Part shown: positions 1 through 11,540 of the stretch, in pieces
How positions within the stretch are numbered: position 1 is the stretch's first letter
Layout: each line of letters starts with the position of its first letter
NCBI GenBank assembly: GCA_963575745.1
Contig: CAUYUJ010020684.1
Coordinates: forward strand, 46,001-110,000
Direction of reading: 5' to 3'
DNA: 64,000 bases
From: Prorocentrum cordatum
Taxonomy: Eukaryota; Sar; Dinophyceae; Prorocentrales; Prorocentraceae
Position numbers and translations under genes: made by a program
The notes under the pieces: model-generated
The model's database searches: none
What the model saw: only the letters and a program-made list of their open reading frames with translations
What the model was told of the DNA's origin: nothing

Positions 1-999
1 TATACTTTGTCCCTCTAAGGGAACCTGTTTCAGAGAGTTCCCGAGATTTTCCGAATCCCCAAAGAGCTCACCAGGAATCCAACAAGGCCCAATGAGGGCC
101 CCCAGTAGATCCCAAAATCATCCAAAAAGAGATCAACTCTTGCATATACTTTATGCCTCTTTGGGGGGGGCTCTCTTGGAGATCTCTCAGACCTTCCTGG
201 GATCCTGTCGGAGCCCTCGGAGCCCTGCTAAAGGGAGCTCCCGAGACTTTCCGAACCGAATGCCCGAGGAGCCGCAAAGGAAATCCAAGAAGACCCCACG
301 AGGTTCACCAGGGGGCCACAAAAGACACCGCAAGAAAACACACTCGCGCAGGGTCATATTCAGGGTGCTCTCGCGCCATGCCGGCGGCAGCCGCGGTGCC
401 ACTGCGCACTCGCGCTCCATTAGCTCATAATCAGCACCATGCATCGTCCGAGGGAGACGGAGCGCTTCCGGGGTTGCCTCGCGTTACGCCCTGGCTCTCT
501 TATATCCTTTCATTTACATATGTTGCACTGGCACGTGATTTTACGTGTGCCCTCCTCCCGGTGCAGAGTGCATAGTCGTTGCGCCCGTGAGTGGGGGCAC
601 TGGCTCGCGAGGAGCGGATAGTTGATAGGTCCGCGCCCGGGGTTGCCCCGCGGGCGGCCGCGGGCACAGTCGAAGCGCATCTTTCTCCTTCCTCGTATCA
701 TTGAAAACCCTCGTTCCTGTCTACTTCTGCATGTGTTGTAGTCTGCCTTTATCTGCATGTAGGGCGCAAGAGGGAGGAGTGAAGAGGGCGGAGACAGGAG
801 GGGTGAGAGAATATGAAGGGAGGAGGAGGATGACGAGGCGGATGAAGATGAAGAGGTCGAGCGGGAGGGCCAGAGATGACGCTGATACGACGACGACGAC
901 GGACGACCACCGGGGGAGGAGGGAGGGAGGGGGGGCGAGGGAGGGGGTTGTGCGCGACGCACGCCGCACACGGCGCCGGCCGCGCGGGGCTCGAGGACC

Positions 1000-1000
<1 letters not shown>
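1..1000. other. Unassigned low-complexity leader region
   Basis: No convincing gene. Two loosely similar blocks, near 1-60 and 133-265, share a run of the type tatactttatgcctct followed by gggagctcccgagactttccgaa, so an imperfect tandem repeat of about 130 bp is possible. From about 770 to 1000 the plus strand is almost pure purine. Open frames on both strands here are products of the base composition. Confidence 0.5.

Positions 1001-1066
<66 letters not shown>
1001..1066. repeat. (GA)n microsatellite
   Basis: About 33 uninterrupted GA dinucleotides. They give artificial Arg-Glu or Ser-Leu frames on the two strands. Confidence 0.95.
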
Positions 1067-1069
<3 letters not shown>

Positions 1070-1300
1070 CCTGTATAGCCTAGTCATTCCTCCACCACGG
1101 GGGCGACTGCACACATCCCCCAGCGTGCGAGCATGCAAAGAACTCTTGGAAGCGCTTTTGATGGCCCTGGGGCCCGGAAATCGTTCGGGTCCATCGATTT
1201 CGACCCCGAACGTCGTTGTCGACGACCCTGAATGCCCGAAAACGGATTCCCTGGAAGATGAACCTCCGGAAGGCCCGATCCGCGCATGGCACCCGCTCTA

Positions 1301-1352
1301 GGAGGAGGAGGAGGAGGAGGAGAAGGAGGCGGAGGACGAGCAGGGTGAGGAG

Positions 1353-1384
<32 letters not shown>

Positions 1385-1715
1385 GGAGGAGGAGGACGAT
1401 TTCTCTGGGCCCCAGCTCGACGGACCAGGTCCCAAGGGCGGAATCCCCGCAGGCTCCGACGACTCGACTCGACGAAACGACGACGACCCACAAAAGCAAG
1501 AGACGATGTCTACGACCGCCGACGACCGAAACATCATCGAAAACAACGGCAAAACACTTTCCAGGGACTTTCCGATAAACGAGGGCTTGGAGTTTCCATG
1601 GGTTGTCGATTCAGACGTGTCCGGGCGCGTTCTTGGGGATCTGCGACTGGCAAGATCATCGCACCGGACATCCTCTTGGCTCAAGCAAAAGGACCAGTTG
1701 ACGCTCGATCAGTGA
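1301..1715 (+). CDS. Acidic frame with GAG-repeat, unrecognised
   Basis: One frame stays open from the GAG trinucleotide repeat (1301-1395, giving a poly-Glu tract) through a non-repetitive segment to a stop at 1713-1715. The part after the repeat (ETMSTTADDRNIIENN onward, with FPWVVDSD) reads like protein rather than repeat translation. The same frame is open upstream to a stop at about 1299. An ATG at 1506 would give a 69-aa product. It lies just before the gag-like frame at 1738 and could be its upstream part in another frame. No family recognised, and it may be a fragment of a dead retroelement. Confidence 0.3.
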
Positions 1716-1737
1716 TTGTCCGCCCTGTCCGAGAGGG

Positions 1738-2506
1738 ATGCCTGCGTCAGGGACTCCGGTTCATGCGTTCGCAGGGAAGTATGTTCTCGCGGACAACGAC
1801 GCACCAGTAGATCTCAATCTGGCCGAGAGGCATTGGATCATTCCGACATCCCTGATAATGAGTATGACGTGCATGATTAGTCGCGAGCTGCGCAACATGC
1901 TTCATGCGCGGCGTCTCTTCACTCTCAAGACCAGAGAGACGGATCGACGCTTGACAGAGCGCCAGATGAGCTGCCGCCATCCCATGGTGGAGATCTCCTC
2001 AGGGTCCAACAAGCACGGCAAGCGGTGGACATGCGAGAGGTGCGGGCAGCGGATCGCATGCAGGGACCAGCGGCAGCTGAAAGCTCTGGGTCCTCTACCA
2101 AAGTCCGTCAGCCGGATTCTCAACTGCACCATCACCGAGGTGATCCCCGATCCCAGGCCGCAATCAACGTGCAAAAACAGTCTAATCAAACCAAGCCCGG
2201 TGCGCGGGGAGAATCGGGGGGACTACAGCCGCGTGATCGCCGACCCGTCCAAGGAGGAGGAGACGCCCATGGAGGAGGAGCAGCTTCCACTAACCCAGCC
2301 TCGCCTATTAAGGCGCGCGGCGGAGGGCCCGGCTCAGCACAACCAGAGGGGAGAGAAGAAGAGCCTTTCCACGCTGATGAAAAAAGAAAAAAAGAAAAAA
2401 AAAAAAAAAAAAAAAAAAGAAACAAGAAAAAAAAAAAAAAAAAAATACAAAAAAAAAACAAAGAAAAAAAAAAAAAACAAAAAAAAAAAAAAAAAAAAAA
2501 AAAAAA

Positions 2507-2551
<45 letters not shown>

Positions 2552-2870
2552 AAAAGAAGAAAAAAAAGAAAAAACAAATAAAGAAAAAAAAAAAAAAAAG
2601 AAATTAGAAAGAACAAAACAGAGGCAGATCGAGCAGATCAACACGCTGAAGGCCCAGCAGCAGAACACCGACCAGATGATGATGGAGAATCGCCAGACGA
2701 TGGAGTGCACGATGAGTGTAATGCAGCAACAGGGGCAAGCCATTCAGAACATGAGCAAGTCCAAGTGGGAGGTGATCCAGATGGCCAGTCCGCCCGGAAC
2801 GTCGGGCTCATCTCAGCCACGCGCCAGCCAGAAGGAGGGGAAGCCCCTGCCCCCAGACGACCTCGAGTGA
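1738..2870 (+). pseudogene. Gag-like protein remnant with zinc ribbon, broken by poly(A)
   Basis: From the ATG at 1738 a frame encodes a segment with C-x-H then, about 20 residues later, C-x-x-C-G (SCRHP ... TCERCGQR, around 1966-2055). That spacing suggests a zinc-binding ribbon of the kind seen in retrotransposon Gag proteins. Past 2380 the frame runs into the poly(A) tract. On its far side a different frame (codons in phase with 2025) encodes a Gln/Met-rich, probably coiled-coil stretch, then SKWEVIQ, ending at 2870. The two halves are best read as one protein whose frame was lost in the A tract. Comparison with the duplicate at 5305 shows one missing base here just after SKWEVIQMAS, which moves the stop. 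Retroelement origin is inferred and no catalytic domain is present. Confidence 0.4.
2382..2600 (+). repeat. Poly(A)-rich tract, ~220 bp
   Basis: Nearly pure A with scattered G and C. It could be the fossil poly(A) tail of a retroposed sequence, an expanded microsatellite or an assembly artefact. It sits inside a reading frame and produces poly-Lys on the plus strand and poly-Phe on the minus strand. Confidence 0.9.
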
Positions 2871-3150
2871 GAGATTTGAAATCAGCGAGATCCCTTCCAG
2901 ACAATATAGTCGAGCAAGTGCAGCGTTTTTCCCCAGCAGTTCCCCACGGCGGCCTATCATTGATGCTGTTCGTGCTCCCCCAAGTTCCTTCCGCCCCGTG
3001 CCCTCAGTGCGGTTCCGGGGTTGCCCCGAGTTCCGTCGGCGTTGGCTTGCGAGCTGCTGTGCGTTTCTATCCCAAGACGACCCGGAAGAACGGAGTAGAA
3101 TGAATGGCCCCCCTGCTGCTGTAGCCGTGCTGATGGGGCGGTTCCGGGGT
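2745..3150 (+). repeat. Segmental duplication, copy 1
   Basis: Matches 5305-5715 over roughly 400 bases with scattered substitutions and small indels. Shared landmarks are the SKWEVIQ codons, a Pro/Arg-rich KRPR-like stretch and the start of the 130-bp tandem units. The copies are in direct orientation about 2.56 kb apart. Confidence 0.85.
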
Positions 3151-3370
3151 TGCCGCGAAATCCGCCTCGTCGGCGTTTCTTTGGGAGGCGCTTCTCATTT
3201 GTTTTCCAGAGCGCTCGGGAAAAACGGAGTGGAGATGAGAGACCCCTCTGCTGCTGTAGCCGCGCTGATGCAACGGCTCCAGGGCTGCCCCGAGATCCGC
3301 CTCATCGGCGTTTCTTTGGGAGGCGCTTCTCATTTGTATCCCAGAGCTCCCGGGAAAAAAACGGATTAGA
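3005..3370 (+). repeat. Tandem repeat, ~135-bp unit, about three copies
   Basis: Units start near 3010, 3139 and 3279. Each has a ggttccggggttgcc-type block, an atccgcctcgtcggcgtttc block and a ctctgctgctgtagccg block. The later units also carry ttgggaggcgcttctcattt. A partial array of the same family follows copy 2 of the duplication at 5530-5810. Confidence 0.8.
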
Positions 3371-4200
3371 GGTGGGTGGCCCCTCGTCCCGCTGGCCCAA
3401 TCAGAACAAAGACGCTCGAGAAACAAAAAAAAACACATCTTCCGATATCCTCGTCGTCGAGAAGAGCGACGTGTATGGAGAGGTTGAGCTCGACGAGGAC
3501 GGCCGGCCGATAGATGTCGACATGCCCGAAGACTCTCAGCCGCCTGCCTAGTCGCGCAGTTGGTGCCAGGCCATTGCCATAGGCGAGGCCGCAGCTCAAA
3601 GCCGCCCAAGCGCTCCAGGTGTAGAACTCAGCGCATAGTGAATTATATGCTGTAGGTTGAGAGTTAACAAAAAGCACGAACACAGTATTCAAAATCATCG
3701 TACATTTCTTGTGAACCCACCCTTAAAAACAGTGAAGTTCAACGCGCATGCGCTGACCTTCCGCTGACAAGATGACCCCATCCTCCTCCTCCTCCTCCTC
3801 CAGGCCCGCTCTCCTGTCACCCTGGTCCTCCATGGGGAGGGGGTAGTCCAATGATCGGGGAGATTCTCAGGGGATGGAAACCGATCACCCCAGCCCCGCG
3901 AACGTTGGCCCACCGAGGCCGCGCGAGAATGACGATAAGTCGACTCGGGTGCCTCTGAGACCGCGCTCCGCTGGACCTCCCAGGAACCCGCGAAAGTGCG
4001 AACAGTTTCGCAGTTCGCAGCCCCGAGAATCCTGTCTTCAACGCGGAGGGGAAAGGAGGAGGGCCACCATCGTCGCCATTCGGGGTCAGGCGGGGTGCAT
4101 CCCGCGCGCCAGCCGCCGCCCGGCCCCCGCCCCCTGCGGGCGCGCGGCGCGCCAGCCGCCACCCGGCAATGACAGGGGGGCACAAGTATACAGACGATGA
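3371..4200. other. No gene recognised
   Basis: Mixed-composition DNA with a short TCC microsatellite at 3780-3801. The block near 3956-4042 is similar to 5211-5300 (the ccgcgctccgctggacctcccagg region), so this stretch shares pieces with the duplicated segment downstream. Nothing coding is supported. Confidence 0.5.
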
Positions 4201-4668
4201 AAAATAGAATGGTTTCTCAGAGATGGGCCAGGAGAGTTGACGCATCTCAAGTGGCGCATGGACGATGCCGACTACAAAATCAAAGAGGTGACGCAGCTCT
4301 GGCGGCGCATGGACCAGCTCGAATACGCGGCGACCAGTGATGGAGGTAAGTGCCACGAGGCCTGCGCACAGCATGTCTTCCTGTGCAAGGAGTTTGATAA
4401 AATCAAGGGCGAGAACTCGGCAATGGCCGCAAACATGGGAAAAATGGACATGATTGCACTAAATTTCCAGAGGGAAATAAATAACACGCATACGAATTAT
4501 TCGGCAGTGATTGCTCATGTACAACTAATCGACAGAATAAACAAAAACAACCAGAACCAATATCACAAGCATATCGAGTTCCTTGAGCAAAGGATCAAGG
4601 AGCAGGACCAGAGGATCAAGCAGCTGGAGAAGATGATCAATATCAAGGAGACGAAAACGTGTCTATGA
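4201..4668 (+). CDS. Coiled-coil protein fragment, unrecognised
   Basis: A continuous frame begins after a stop at 4198-4200 and ends at 4668, with no ATG until MDDADYK at about 4258. The translation is protein-like: mixed charged residues, two Cys near CHEACAQHVFLCKEF, and a C-terminal heptad-rich stretch (HIEFLEQRIKEQDQRIKQLE) predicted as a coiled coil by eye. Its AT content is higher than its surroundings. It may be an internal exon or a Gag or ORF1 fragment from the same decayed element as the frames at 1738-2870. No family assigned. Confidence 0.4.
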   Translation, partial: KIEWFLRDGPGELTHLKWRMDDADYKIKEVTQLWRRMDQLEYAATSDGGKCHEACAQHVFLCKEFDKIKGENSAMAANMGKMDMIALNFQREINNTHTNYSAVIAHVQLIDRINKNNQNQYHKHIEFLEQRIKEQDQRIKQLEKMINIKETKTCL

Positions 4669-5304
4669 GTGAGCTGCAGCAGACACCGTGAAGAGACAGC
4701 ATGGGCAGCCCGGGCTTCCTCAGCAACAGGAATGTCCTAGGGGACCTACGAACCGACGACGACGATGTTTTCATTGTTCAATCCTAGGCCACGCACACGT
4801 TCCACGAACGGCGATCTGAGAGATCTGTGCGAAGCGCTCCGAGTTTCCAAAAAACCAACAATAAGAAGCAGATGCAGTAAGTTATGCGCGTCAATAAATA
4901 CAACGAAACCGCCATCGTTTCTTCCCTCCTCCTCCTGGGGCTCCTCCTCCTTCCTCCTCCTCCTCCCCTTCACCCCCGTCCTTTTTCCTCCTCCTCCTCT
5001 CCCTCCCCTTCCTCCAGACCTCCTCCTCCCTCCCCTGCCTGCAGAAGCAGTGGCAAACCCTCGCCCATCCACGGGAAATTCAGATCAAAAAATCTACAAA
5101 ATCCTTAAACTTCGGGGGGAAGTTTCCAGGGAGGGGGCAGACACCCCCGCCGCCGATGCCGCATGAAAGTGGCGATTGTTGCGAAGACCTTCCAGGCGCA
5201 ATAAAACTTCAAGACCGCGCTCCGCTTGACCTTCCAGGCACAATAAAACTGGAAACAATTCCGCAATTCGCAGCCCCAGGAATCCTCTCTTCAGCGCATT
5301 CAGA
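4669..5304. other. Spacer with CTCCT-rich tract
   Basis: Holds a pyrimidine-rich CTCCTC/CTTCCT tract at about 4915-5040, then 5205-5300, which is similar to 3956-4042. No gene is supported, and the Ser/Pro-rich frames are repeat translations. Confidence 0.5.
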
Positions 5305-5715
5305 ACCGGGACAAGTCCAAGTGGGAGGTGATCCAGGTGGCCAGTTTCGCCCGGAACGTCGGGCTCATCTCAGCCACGCGCCAGCCAGAAGGAGGAGAAG
5401 CCCCTGCCACCAAACGACCTCGAACGAGACACTATATTCAACATGTTATTCAATATTTTTTATTTTTCCCCCAGCAGTTCCCCGCGGCGGCCTATCATTG
5501 ATGCTGTTCGTGCTCCCCCCAGTTCCTTCCTCCCCGTGCCTTCAGTGCGGTTCCGGGGTTGCCCCGAGTTCCGTCGGCGTTGCCTTGGGAGCTGCCGTGC
5601 GTTTCTATCCCAGGACGACCAGGAAGAACGGAGTAGAAATGAATGGCCCCTCTGCTGCTGCGGCCGTGCTGACGGGGCGATTCCGGGGTTGCCCCGAGAT
5701 CCGCCTCATCGGAGT
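5305..5715 (+). repeat. Segmental duplication, copy 2
   Basis: Second copy of 2745-3150. It keeps one base that copy 1 lacks in the ccagtttcgcccgg region, so its frame reads from SKWEVIQVASFARN into a basic KRPR tail. Copy 1 is therefore the frameshifted one at that point. Confidence 0.85.
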
Positions 5716-5829
5716 AGAGATGGATGGCCCCTCTGCTGCTGTATCGGTGCTGATGGAACGGTTCCAGGACTGCCCCGAGATCCGCCTCGTCGGCGTTTCT
5801 TCGGGAGAATCATCAGTCGCGTTTGTCTG

Positions 5830-6850
<1,021 letters not shown>

Positions 6851-6890
6851 TATTCGTTCTCTGCATTTTTTCACGTTATATTTTGTCAGG

Positions 6891-6948
6891 AAGCTCTGCG
6901 AGTCCCCCGGCGGTAAGAAAGGTTGACGGTTTACCGCCGGCGCCCAGT
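6891..6948 (+). repeat. GC hairpin element, copy A
   Basis: agctctgcgag leader, then stem ccggcggtaa (6907-6916), 14-nt loop ending gttgacggt, stem ttaccgccgg (6931-6940), then cgcccagttgg. All ten stem pairs are Watson-Crick. Confidence 0.85.
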
Positions 6949-7246
6949 TGGTGGACCCGACGAGAATAGACAATGTGACATTTTTGGGTCGGTTTTCCTA
7001 AGATTTGAAAGATAGTTTTAAATTCATTTTGAGGAATCAGATTTTTTCTCCGAGCATTAGTATCTTAACTTCATTCTGCGAGCAGCTCAGCTCTTTCGAG
7101 ACAGTTTTACTATCCAAACATTTGGAGGAACCGACGTCACGTTGACACCGAGAAATGGAAATACGATTTTTTTTATTATTATTTTTTTCTAGAAATGCTC
7201 TGAGAAGCGGTCTGCTTTGAATCTGAGCATTCTTACGCGTGCAAGG

Positions 7247-7302
7247 AGCTCTGCGAGGTTTCCGGCGGTGACCAGGTTGACGGTTCACCGCCGGCGCCAG
7301 TT
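7247..7302 (+). repeat. GC hairpin element, copy B
   Basis: Stem ccggcggtga (7262-7271) pairs perfectly with tcaccgccgg (7285-7294) around the loop ccaggttgacggt. Relative to copy A both sides of one pair differ (TAA/TTA to TGA/TCA), which is a compensatory change. Confidence 0.85.
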
Positions 7303-7335
7303 TGTCGATCCGGCCAGAAAAGAAGATGTGGTGAC

Positions 7336-7395
7336 TTACCTCGTAGAGCTCTTCGTTATCGATGAGCTGGAGGAATTGCGGCGCGGGGTGAGAGA
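7336..7395 (+). repeat. Alternative head module P, copy 1
   Basis: acctcgtagagctcttcg, atcgatgagctggaggaatt, gcggcgcggggtg. Other copies are at 8206, 16,647 and, degenerate, 11,541. It reads YLVELF.IDELEE.RRGV in one frame, so it may be a captured coding scrap. Its start is the reverse complement of the hairpin leader gagctctacgag. Confidence 0.7.
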
Positions 7396-7706
7396 GCCAG
7401 AGGAATTCGGCGACAGGTGGAGCTAATTGGCGAAATCTCGAAAAGGGACGCGATCAGACCTTCCGCGGCCTGGCTCAGCCGATTTTGCAGTTCTAACCAT
7501 TCGTTTGGGCTGATAATTGTGCAGATCGAAACTTTGCATTACAGAAAGTAGCTCTGAAATTGTTGGCTCATTCCGTCGACAAATTCTCCGGAGCAAAGCC
7601 AGAAGCTGACCTCAGATTGACATGAAAAATTAAAAAAATCAAGATTTTTAGAAAATCTGCTGCAAAAAATTCTGCTTCTATTCTGGGCACTCTTACGCGT
7701 GCAAGA

Positions 7707-7762
7707 AGCTCTACGAGGTTCTCGGCGGTGACCAGGTTGACGGTTTACCGCCGGCGCCAGTT
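7707..7762 (+). repeat. GC hairpin element, copy C
   Basis: Stem tcggcggtga (7722-7731) with ttaccgccgg (7745-7754). The two differences from perfect pairing are G-T and T-G, which would be wobble pairs in RNA. Confidence 0.8.
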
Positions 7763-8051
7763 GGCCGACCCGACAAGAAGGGACAATGTGGCAACTTTGG
7801 GTCGGTGTTCCTAAGATTTGAAAGATATTTGACAATTCATTTTGAGAAACCAGATTTTTCGCACCTCTAGTGGGTTATTTCGCGTTGGCTTGGGAAAATT
7901 TCAGGTCCGTAGGTGAAGTATTACTACCAAAACACTTGGAGCTACCGACTCTGGATAAAACAGAAAAGCGTTTTTTTTTTTTTTTTGATTTTTTCGTTTC
8001 TCGCTCCAGAAGCTTTCTTCATTTGTTCCGAGAAGCGCGGTGTGAGAAATG

Positions 8052-8108
8052 AGCTCTACGAGGGTCCCGGCGGTAACCTGGTTGACGGTTTGCCGCCGGT
8101 TCCCTGTT
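8052..8108 (+). repeat. GC hairpin element, copy D
   Basis: Stem ccggcggtaa (8067-8076) with ttgccgccgg (8090-8099), one T-G wobble. Loop cctggttgacggt. Confidence 0.8.
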
Positions 8109-8205
8109 GGGTCGCTTTTGCTGAGATTTGAAAGATATTGGACAATTTATTTTGAGAAAGCAGATGTTTCGCTCCTGTAAACGATTATGAGGGCCTCTGC
8201 GTCTT

Positions 8206-8268
8206 ACCTCGTAGAGCTCTTCGACATCGATGAGCTAGAGGAATTCCGGCGCGGGGTGGAGCTAGTTG
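8206..8268 (+). repeat. Alternative head module P, copy 2
   Basis: The best-preserved copy. It joins at gagctagttgg directly to the same body (gacccgacaagaagagac) that elsewhere follows the hairpin head. Confidence 0.7.
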
Positions 8269-8526
8269 GTGGACCCGACAAGAAGAGACAATGTGACAAC
8301 TTTCGGTCGGTTTTCCTAAGATTTGAAAGATATTTGACAATTCATTTTGAGAAACCAGATTTTTCGCGCCTGTAAACGACTATGAGGGCCTTTGCGTCTT
8401 GATATGAGCTCTGTAGGCGTTTTTTTACTACCAAACACTTTGAGCAACCAACTTCATGTCGACATGAAAAAAGATAATGTTCACTTTTTCGAAAAATGCC
8501 TCCAGAAACTCTCTCTTCCGACGCTG

Positions 8527-8582
8527 AGCTCTACGAGGTTCCCCGCGGTGACCAGGTTGACGGTTCACCGCCGGCGCCAGTA
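8527..8582 (+). repeat. GC hairpin element, copy E
   Basis: Stem cccgcggtga with tcaccgccgg, one C-C mismatch, TGA/TCA type. It is truncated right after cgccag, where the usual body is replaced by taacatgagctctgtagg. Confidence 0.8.
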
Positions 8583-8730
8583 ACATGAGCTCTGTAGGTG
8601 CAGATTTACTATCGAAACACTTGACGGAACCAACTTCATATCGACATGAAAAACATGACTTTTGCTTTTTTTCGCGAAATGCTTCCAGAAGCTCTCTCTG
8701 TCGATTCTAAGCACTCTCACGCGTGGAAGG

Positions 8731-8787
8731 AGCTGTGCGAGGTTTCCGGCGGTGACCAGGTCGACGGTTCACCGCCGGCGCCAGTTG
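8731..8787 (+). repeat. GC hairpin element, copy F
   Basis: Perfect stem ccggcggtga (8746-8755) and tcaccgccgg (8769-8778), loop ccaggtcgacggt. Confidence 0.85.
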
Positions 8788-9043
8788 GTCGACCCGACCA
8801 GAAACAAGAAATTTGTGACATTGGGTCGGTTTTGCAGATTTAAAAGATATTTGACAATTCATTTTGAGAAAGCAGATTTTTACGCCGAGCATTGGCATAT
8901 AAAATTCGTTCCCTGAGCAGCTCAGCTCTCTAGAGCCAGTTTTAGTATCAGTTGACTCCCCCGAACCGACTTCATCTCCACTCCGAAAATCTTAATTTGA
9001 CGTTTTTCTAGAAAAGCTCGAAGAAGCTCTCCGCCGTGCAAGG

Positions 9044-9098
9044 AGCTCTACGAGGTTCCTGGAGGTGACCAGGTTGACGGTTCACGCCGGCGCCAGTA
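9044..9098 (+). repeat. GC hairpin element, copy G (degenerate)
   Basis: tggaggtgaccaggttgacg followed by gttcacgccgg. One stem base is lost on the right and two are changed on the left. Confidence 0.7.
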
Positions 9099-9292
9099 AC
9101 TATCAAAACACTTGACGGAACCATCTTCAAAGATAAAACGTGTTTTTTTTCGATTTTTTGGGTCTTGCTCCAGACGCTTCCTTCAAGTGTTCCGAGGAGC
9201 AACCGGCGTTAGATCACAACAGAAAAACCCGATGTTTCGATTTTTCGTTTCTCGCTCGAGAAGCTTTCTTCAAGTGTTCCGACAATCGAAAG

Positions 9293-9350
9293 AGCTCTAC
9301 GAGGTTCCCGGCGGTAGCCAGGTTGAGGGTTGGCCGCTGGTTTCCAGTTT
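9293..9350 (+). repeat. GC hairpin element, copy H
   Basis: ccggcggt (9308-9315) with ggccgctgg. Right-arm changes are absorbed as wobble pairs. Loop agccaggttgagggt. Confidence 0.7.
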
Positions 9351-9400
9351 TGAACGCTAGCAAGTTTCTTTAAATCTTGATTCTCCCCGGACAGCTCTCT

Positions 9401-9574
9401 GAGAGCTAGAGGGTTTAGATTAGAAGCCGGATGGTGGTCGTTCCTGCCAGCAGCCTATATTCGCTGCTCCAGAATCGTCGACGTCGCAGGGGGTCCGGGA
9501 GCGGTGTTCTCTGAATCAGACAGCAACCCGCCCCCGAAAACCTGACCCCGATTCCCTGACTGAACGCTGTCCTG
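9401..9574. other. Spacer, nothing recognised
   Basis: Unique-looking sequence between the hairpin cluster and the CGT microsatellite. No gene or repeat identified. Confidence 0.4.
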
Positions 9575-9711
9575 ATCTGGTGTCGTCGTTGTCGCCGCCG
9601 CCGCCGTCGTCGCGGCGCCGCCGCCGCCGCTGCCGTCGTCGTCATCGTCGTCGTCGTCACCGTTGTCGTCGCCTCCGTCGCCGCCGCCGCCGCCGCCGAG
9701 GCCGCCGCCGC

Positions 9712-9770
<59 letters not shown>

Positions 9771-9900
9771 TCGTCGTCGTCGTCGTCCTCATCGACGTCG
9801 TCGTCGTCGTCAACGTTAACGTCGTGGGCGTCGTCGTCGTCAACGTCGTCGTTGTCGTCGCCGTCGCCGTCGCCGTCGCCGCCGCCGCCGCCTCCTCCGC

Positions 9901-9953
<53 letters not shown>

Positions 9954-10095
9954 GCGTCGTTGTCGTCGTCAATGTCAACGTCGTCAGCGTTGTCGTCGTC
10001 GACGTAAAAGACGTCGCGTCGTCGTCGTCGTTCTCGTCGTCAACGTCAATGTCAACGTCGTCAGCGACGTCGTCGTCGCCGCCGCCGTCGTCCTC
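9575..10095. repeat. (CGT/CGC)n trinucleotide microsatellite
   Basis: Half a kilobase of imperfect CGT, CGC and CAACGT triplets. Long frames on both strands (poly-Ser, poly-Arg, poly-Thr) are artefacts. Confidence 0.95.
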
Positions 10096-10625
10096 TGGAA
10101 CCTGTCCCCTCTGAGCCCGACGCCTCCTTTGCACGCCGCGGCTTCGACCGCCACTCCGACCGCCGATCCCTCGAAGCGCAGCTGGGTGCCCAACATCCGC
10201 TCAAAACGGGCCCCCCGGACGCATCCCGGGGTCCACGCGCGCAAATTGCCCCCGGGTGGCGACGAGGGCCCCCCCAGGGCCGAAAAGGCGACCCTGTCTC
10301 AGCCGACCCGAGAACCACGGAGGCCAACGAATCATCCAAGTCGCCCATCTCGCCCGCTGATGTTGCAGCTTTCCTTTGGCACGACGCGGGCCCTCGGTGA
10401 TCTGGGTGGGCCCTTTCCTTGGGGCCGATTTCGTCCTGAGTCGTTTTCTGGCAATCCCGTGACCCATTGCAATTTTCTTGCGTCGCCGGGGCCTGAGGGT
10501 GATAATCTCGCGCCCTGCGCCGCGCGAGGCGCGAGGGGGGCCGTCTGGCTGCCCTCCGCGCCCTCGCGCTGCTCCCCCCCCTGGAGACGGGCAGCCCTCT
10601 GGGCCAGGCCGCGGGGCGCGACCTC
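10096..10625. other. Unassigned GC-rich spacer
   Basis: About 530 bases of non-repetitive, GC-rich DNA between two microsatellites. Both strands stay open for long stretches, as expected at this composition, but no recognisable domain appears in any frame. Confidence 0.4.
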
Positions 10626-10815
<190 letters not shown>

Positions 10816-10852
10816 GAGTGCCCCAGAGCCCTTCCAGAGGTCTCCTCATTCC

Positions 10853-10975
10853 TCCTCTTCCTCCTCCTCCTCCTCCTCCTCCTCCTCCTGCTCCTCGTCC
10901 TCCTCATCCGCCTCCTCCTCCTCCGCCTCCTGATCCTCCTCCTCCTCCTCCTCCTCCTCCTCCTCCTTCCTTTCT
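10853..10975. repeat. (CTC)n microsatellite
   Basis: CTC/CCT triplets with a few interruptions. The same motif recurs at 4.9, 52.7 and 56.5 kb. Confidence 0.95.
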
Positions 10976-11115
10976 CAGAGGCATCCGAGAAATGGCCGCG
11001 AGGGACGAGAAGCATCCCAACAACGAGGGGGGGGAGAGGAGTGGGATGTCCTGTCGTGGCCCAGCCCGAAGAGTCTCCGGCAGGGGCGGGAGCCCTGATA
11101 GGTAGCGACCACGCA

Positions 11116-11174
11116 ACACTGGGCGCCGGCGGTAAACCGTCAACCTTTCTTACCGCCGGGGGACTCGTAGAGCT
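11116..11174 (-). repeat. GC hairpin element, copy I (inverted)
   Basis: Reverse complement of copy A including its unusual gaaaggttgacggt loop, so it is the partner of copy A in the long inverted repeat. Confidence 0.85.
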
Positions 11175-11538
11175 TCCTGACAATATTTAATGTCGAAAAA
11201 ACAGTTGCAGAGAACGAATAGTTTTTCAGCCCGAGCGATTTCAGACCTCTCGATGCAACAGCCGAACGCCCGGATGCTTCTGGATTGTCTTCTGTGCGAG
11301 CTCTGTAGCTCTCCTACAGCCCGAGTTACGTGCGTAAATCGACAGCACCTCTCAAGATGACTCGAACAATACGAATAGTTTGGCAAACCTAGCTCGCTCT
11401 GAATGCGACAGGGGGACGCGTCTGATGTCTCCGAATCGATTCCTGTGATTACCAGCCCTGCAGCCCCCTACAGCCCGAGTTAAGTCAGAAAACCGACAGC
11501 ACCTCTCAGGATGACTCGAACAATACGAATAGTTTCGC
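11119..11538 (-). repeat. Right arm of long inverted repeat
   Basis: Reverse complement of 6513-6948. The two arms enclose about 4.2 kb containing the hairpin cluster and the trinucleotide microsatellites. Confidence 0.85.
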
Positions 11539-11540
11539 GG

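Larger units (their letters stand above)
6940..9400 (+). repeat. Cluster of hairpin-bearing repeats, 200-475 bp spacing
   Basis: Eight hairpin copies (A-H) start at 6907, 7262, 7722, 8067, 8542, 8746, 9059 and 9308. Most are followed by a shared body: tggccgacccgacaagaag, gggtcggttttcctaagat, ttgaaagatatttgacaatt and cattttgagaaaccagattttt. Many continue with a block containing actatcaaaacacttgg and gaaccgactt, then a T-rich stretch and tccagaagctttcttc. The body has a second inverted repeat, CCGACCC/GGGTCGG (for example 7765-7771 with 7799-7805). The unit is thus a composite repeat of up to ~450 bp with variable deletions. Short frames here are not genes. Confidence 0.8.

Noticed and set aside
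6907-6945. Hairpin element read as a tiny intron (GTAA...CAG)
   Set aside because: At 30-40 nt it would be too short for normal splicing, and copies do not lie inside coding frames at consistent phase.
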